Assembly (NCBI GenBank): GCA_031274335.1
Contig: JAISQG010000152.1
Location: 1-7,589 of the forward strand
Direction of reading: 5' to 3'
From: Gracilibacteraceae bacterium
GTDB lineage: Bacteria > Bacillota > Desulfitobacteriia > Desulfitobacteriales > Syntrophobotulaceae
DNA length: 7,589 nucleotides
Shown here one piece after another: positions 6,570 to 7,589 of the stretch; positions within the stretch are counted from its first letter, which is position 1; every line of letters starts with the position of its first letter. The translations under genes were made by a program, and so were the position numbers. Below the pieces are notes generated by a model. That model was not told the origin of the DNA. It did no database searches and saw only the letters and a list, made by a program, of their open reading frames with translations.

Positions 6570-7589
6570 GAGCCCGCTTCCGCGTCGGCAAGCGCGGCGG
6601 CGCCGGTTTCGCCCGTGCGCACCTTCACGGCTTCCCGCACGTCGTAGATGAATATTTTGCCGTCACCGTGCTTGCCCGTGTAAAGCACTTTTTCGACTGT
6701 TTCGATGAGCAGGCTCACCGGCACGGTGCTGATGATGATCTCCACTTTGACCTTCGGCAGGAGGCGCAAGTCGATTTCCGCTCCCCGGTAATAATCCTGG
6801 CCTCTCTGCAGGCCATAGCCCGTGACCTGCGAAACCGTCACACCGGTCACGCCGATTTTATTCATGGCGTTCAGCAGGCTGTCGAGCTTGGACTGCCTGG
6901 TGACAATCACAACGCTCGTGAGCGTGACTTCGCTGTCCGGGCGCTCATGCGCCAGCGGACTTTCCAGATTTCCGCCCAGAATTTTCGGAATATTCGTTTT
7001 CGGAGCGCTGACCCCGTCGGAGGACAAAAAGTCGGAATAGCTGTGGATATTGTGTTCGTGGATGTCCAGACCGTCAATCTCGTCCTCCACCGATAAACGC
7101 ACGCCGCAGGTCTGCTTTAACACCCGGAAAATTATGAGCATGGCGACGATGACGTAAGCCGAGACGGAGACGACGCCGAGCGCTTGGACGCCAAGCAGAT
7201 CCAGGCCGCCGCCGCAAAACAACCCCGCCGCCGCGCCGCTACCGTCCGAAAACAGCCCGACGCATAGGAGGCCGAGCGCCCCGCATAATCCGTGGACGCT
7301 GATGGCGCCGACGGGATCGTCAAGGTGCAGGATGTTTTCGATGAAATACAATCCGCCGATGACGACGAATCCGGCCATAATGCCCGTCAGCGCGGCAAAT
7401 CCCGGCTGCATCGCGTCACAGCCCGCCGTAATGGCGGCGAGTCCCGCCAGCGCGCCGTTGAGCGACATGGACACATCGGATTTACCGTAAACAATCCAGC
7501 TCAAAATCATGGCGGTGGAAGCGGCGAGCGCAGGCGAAAGCGTGGTGTTGACGAATATTTTCCCCACGGCGGCGATCGCGTCTCCGGAC
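6566..7589 (-). CDS. amt: Ammonium transporter Amt fused to a C-terminal PII (GlnK-like) domain, N-terminus outside window
   Basis: The frame stays open to the right edge (7588), giving 340 visible residues; the GTG at 7567 is internal. Numbered from the first complete codon, the Amt part (about 1-187) has GKIFVNTTLSPALAAS (9-24), LNGALAGLAAITAGCD (43-58) and several membrane helices. DDPVGAISVHGLCGALG (90-106) contains His99, equivalent to the second pore histidine (His318 of E. coli AmtB). The cytoplasmic tail EDEIDGLDIHEHNIHSY (168-184) is typical of Amt. After a linker of about 30 residues comes a PII domain (about 220-328): TGYGLQRGQ before the T-loop, YYRGAEIDL, LPKVKVEI, TGKHGDGKIF (304-313) and VRTGE. 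Amt conducts ammonium; PII binds ATP/ADP and 2-oxoglutarate and gates Amt by inserting its T-loop. The residue after RGAE is Ile272, where uridylylated PII proteins have Tyr51. Amt-PII fusions are known. First visible gene of the eut operon. Confidence 0.93.
   Translation of the reverse strand, partial: SGDAIAAVGKIFVNTTLSPALAASTAMILSWIVYGKSDVSMSLNGALAGLAAITAGCDAMQPGFAALTGIMAGFVVIGGLYFIENILHLDDPVGAISVHGLCGALGLLCVGLFSDGSGAAAGLFCGGGLDLLGVQALGVVSVSAYVIVAMLIIFRVLKQTCGVRLSVEDEIDGLDIHEHNIHSYSDFLSSDGVSAPKTNIPKILGGNLESPLAHERPDSEVTLTSVVIVTRQSKLDSLLNAMNKIGVTGVTVSQVTGYGLQRGQDYYRGAEIDLRLLPKVKVEIIISTVPVSLLIETVEKVLYTGKHGDGKIFIYDVREAVKVRTGETGAAALADAEAGS

Noticed and set aside
1..7589. CRISPR array, tRNA/rRNA genes, insertion sequences
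   Set aside because: No regularly spaced repeats, no TTCGA-type tRNA arm in cloverleaf context and no transposase motifs were seen.

Overview
The window holds two convergent gene groups that meet at about 3014-3021. The minus strand (3022-7589) is a tightly packed operon read from right to left. It encodes the C-terminal part of an Amt ammonium transporter fused to a PII (GlnK-like) domain, then EutA (reactivating factor), EutB (large subunit) and EutC (small subunit) of adenosylcobalamin-dependent ethanolamine ammonia-lyase. The junctions are a GTGA overlap (amt/eutA), 9 nt with the ribosome binding site lying across the eutA stop codon (eutA/eutB), and 2 nt (eutB/eutC), so the four genes are probably co-transcribed and translationally coupled. 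The promoter lies beyond position 7589.

The plus strand carries the 3' end of an APC-family amino acid/amine permease (to 503), a more AT-rich stretch (504-1861), and a complete ornithine-cyclodeaminase-superfamily gene (1862-3013) of the type annotated as 'tyramine oxidase subunit B'. The AT-rich stretch contains two inverted-repeat structures, a lipoprotein with an Lcl/DUF1566-like domain, a short unidentified open frame, and a leader with a clear intrinsic terminator about 50 nt before the cyclodeaminase-like gene.

The likely theme is amine or amino-acid nitrogen catabolism. Ethanolamine is split to acetaldehyde and ammonia by EutBC, which EutA keeps active, and the Amt-PII protein would handle or sense ammonium. 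The permease and the cyclodeaminase-like enzyme probably serve a second nitrogenous substrate, not identified here. No microcompartment shell gene is visible. EutC is about 30 residues shorter at its N-terminus than the enteric protein, in the region that targets it to the compartment, which suggests a soluble, shell-free pathway.

The organism is probably a bacterium with an anaerobic, B12-using lifestyle. The lipoprotein is of a style (GDTGPGGG-IFY ... WFLPS ... WSSS ... VRAVRAF) that is abundant in treponemes and related spirochaetes, while the cyclodeaminase-like and eut genes would also fit Bacillota. Spirochaetota is a reasonable guess but is not proven. By eye, the eut operon is strongly GC-rich and the 504-1861 stretch clearly less so.
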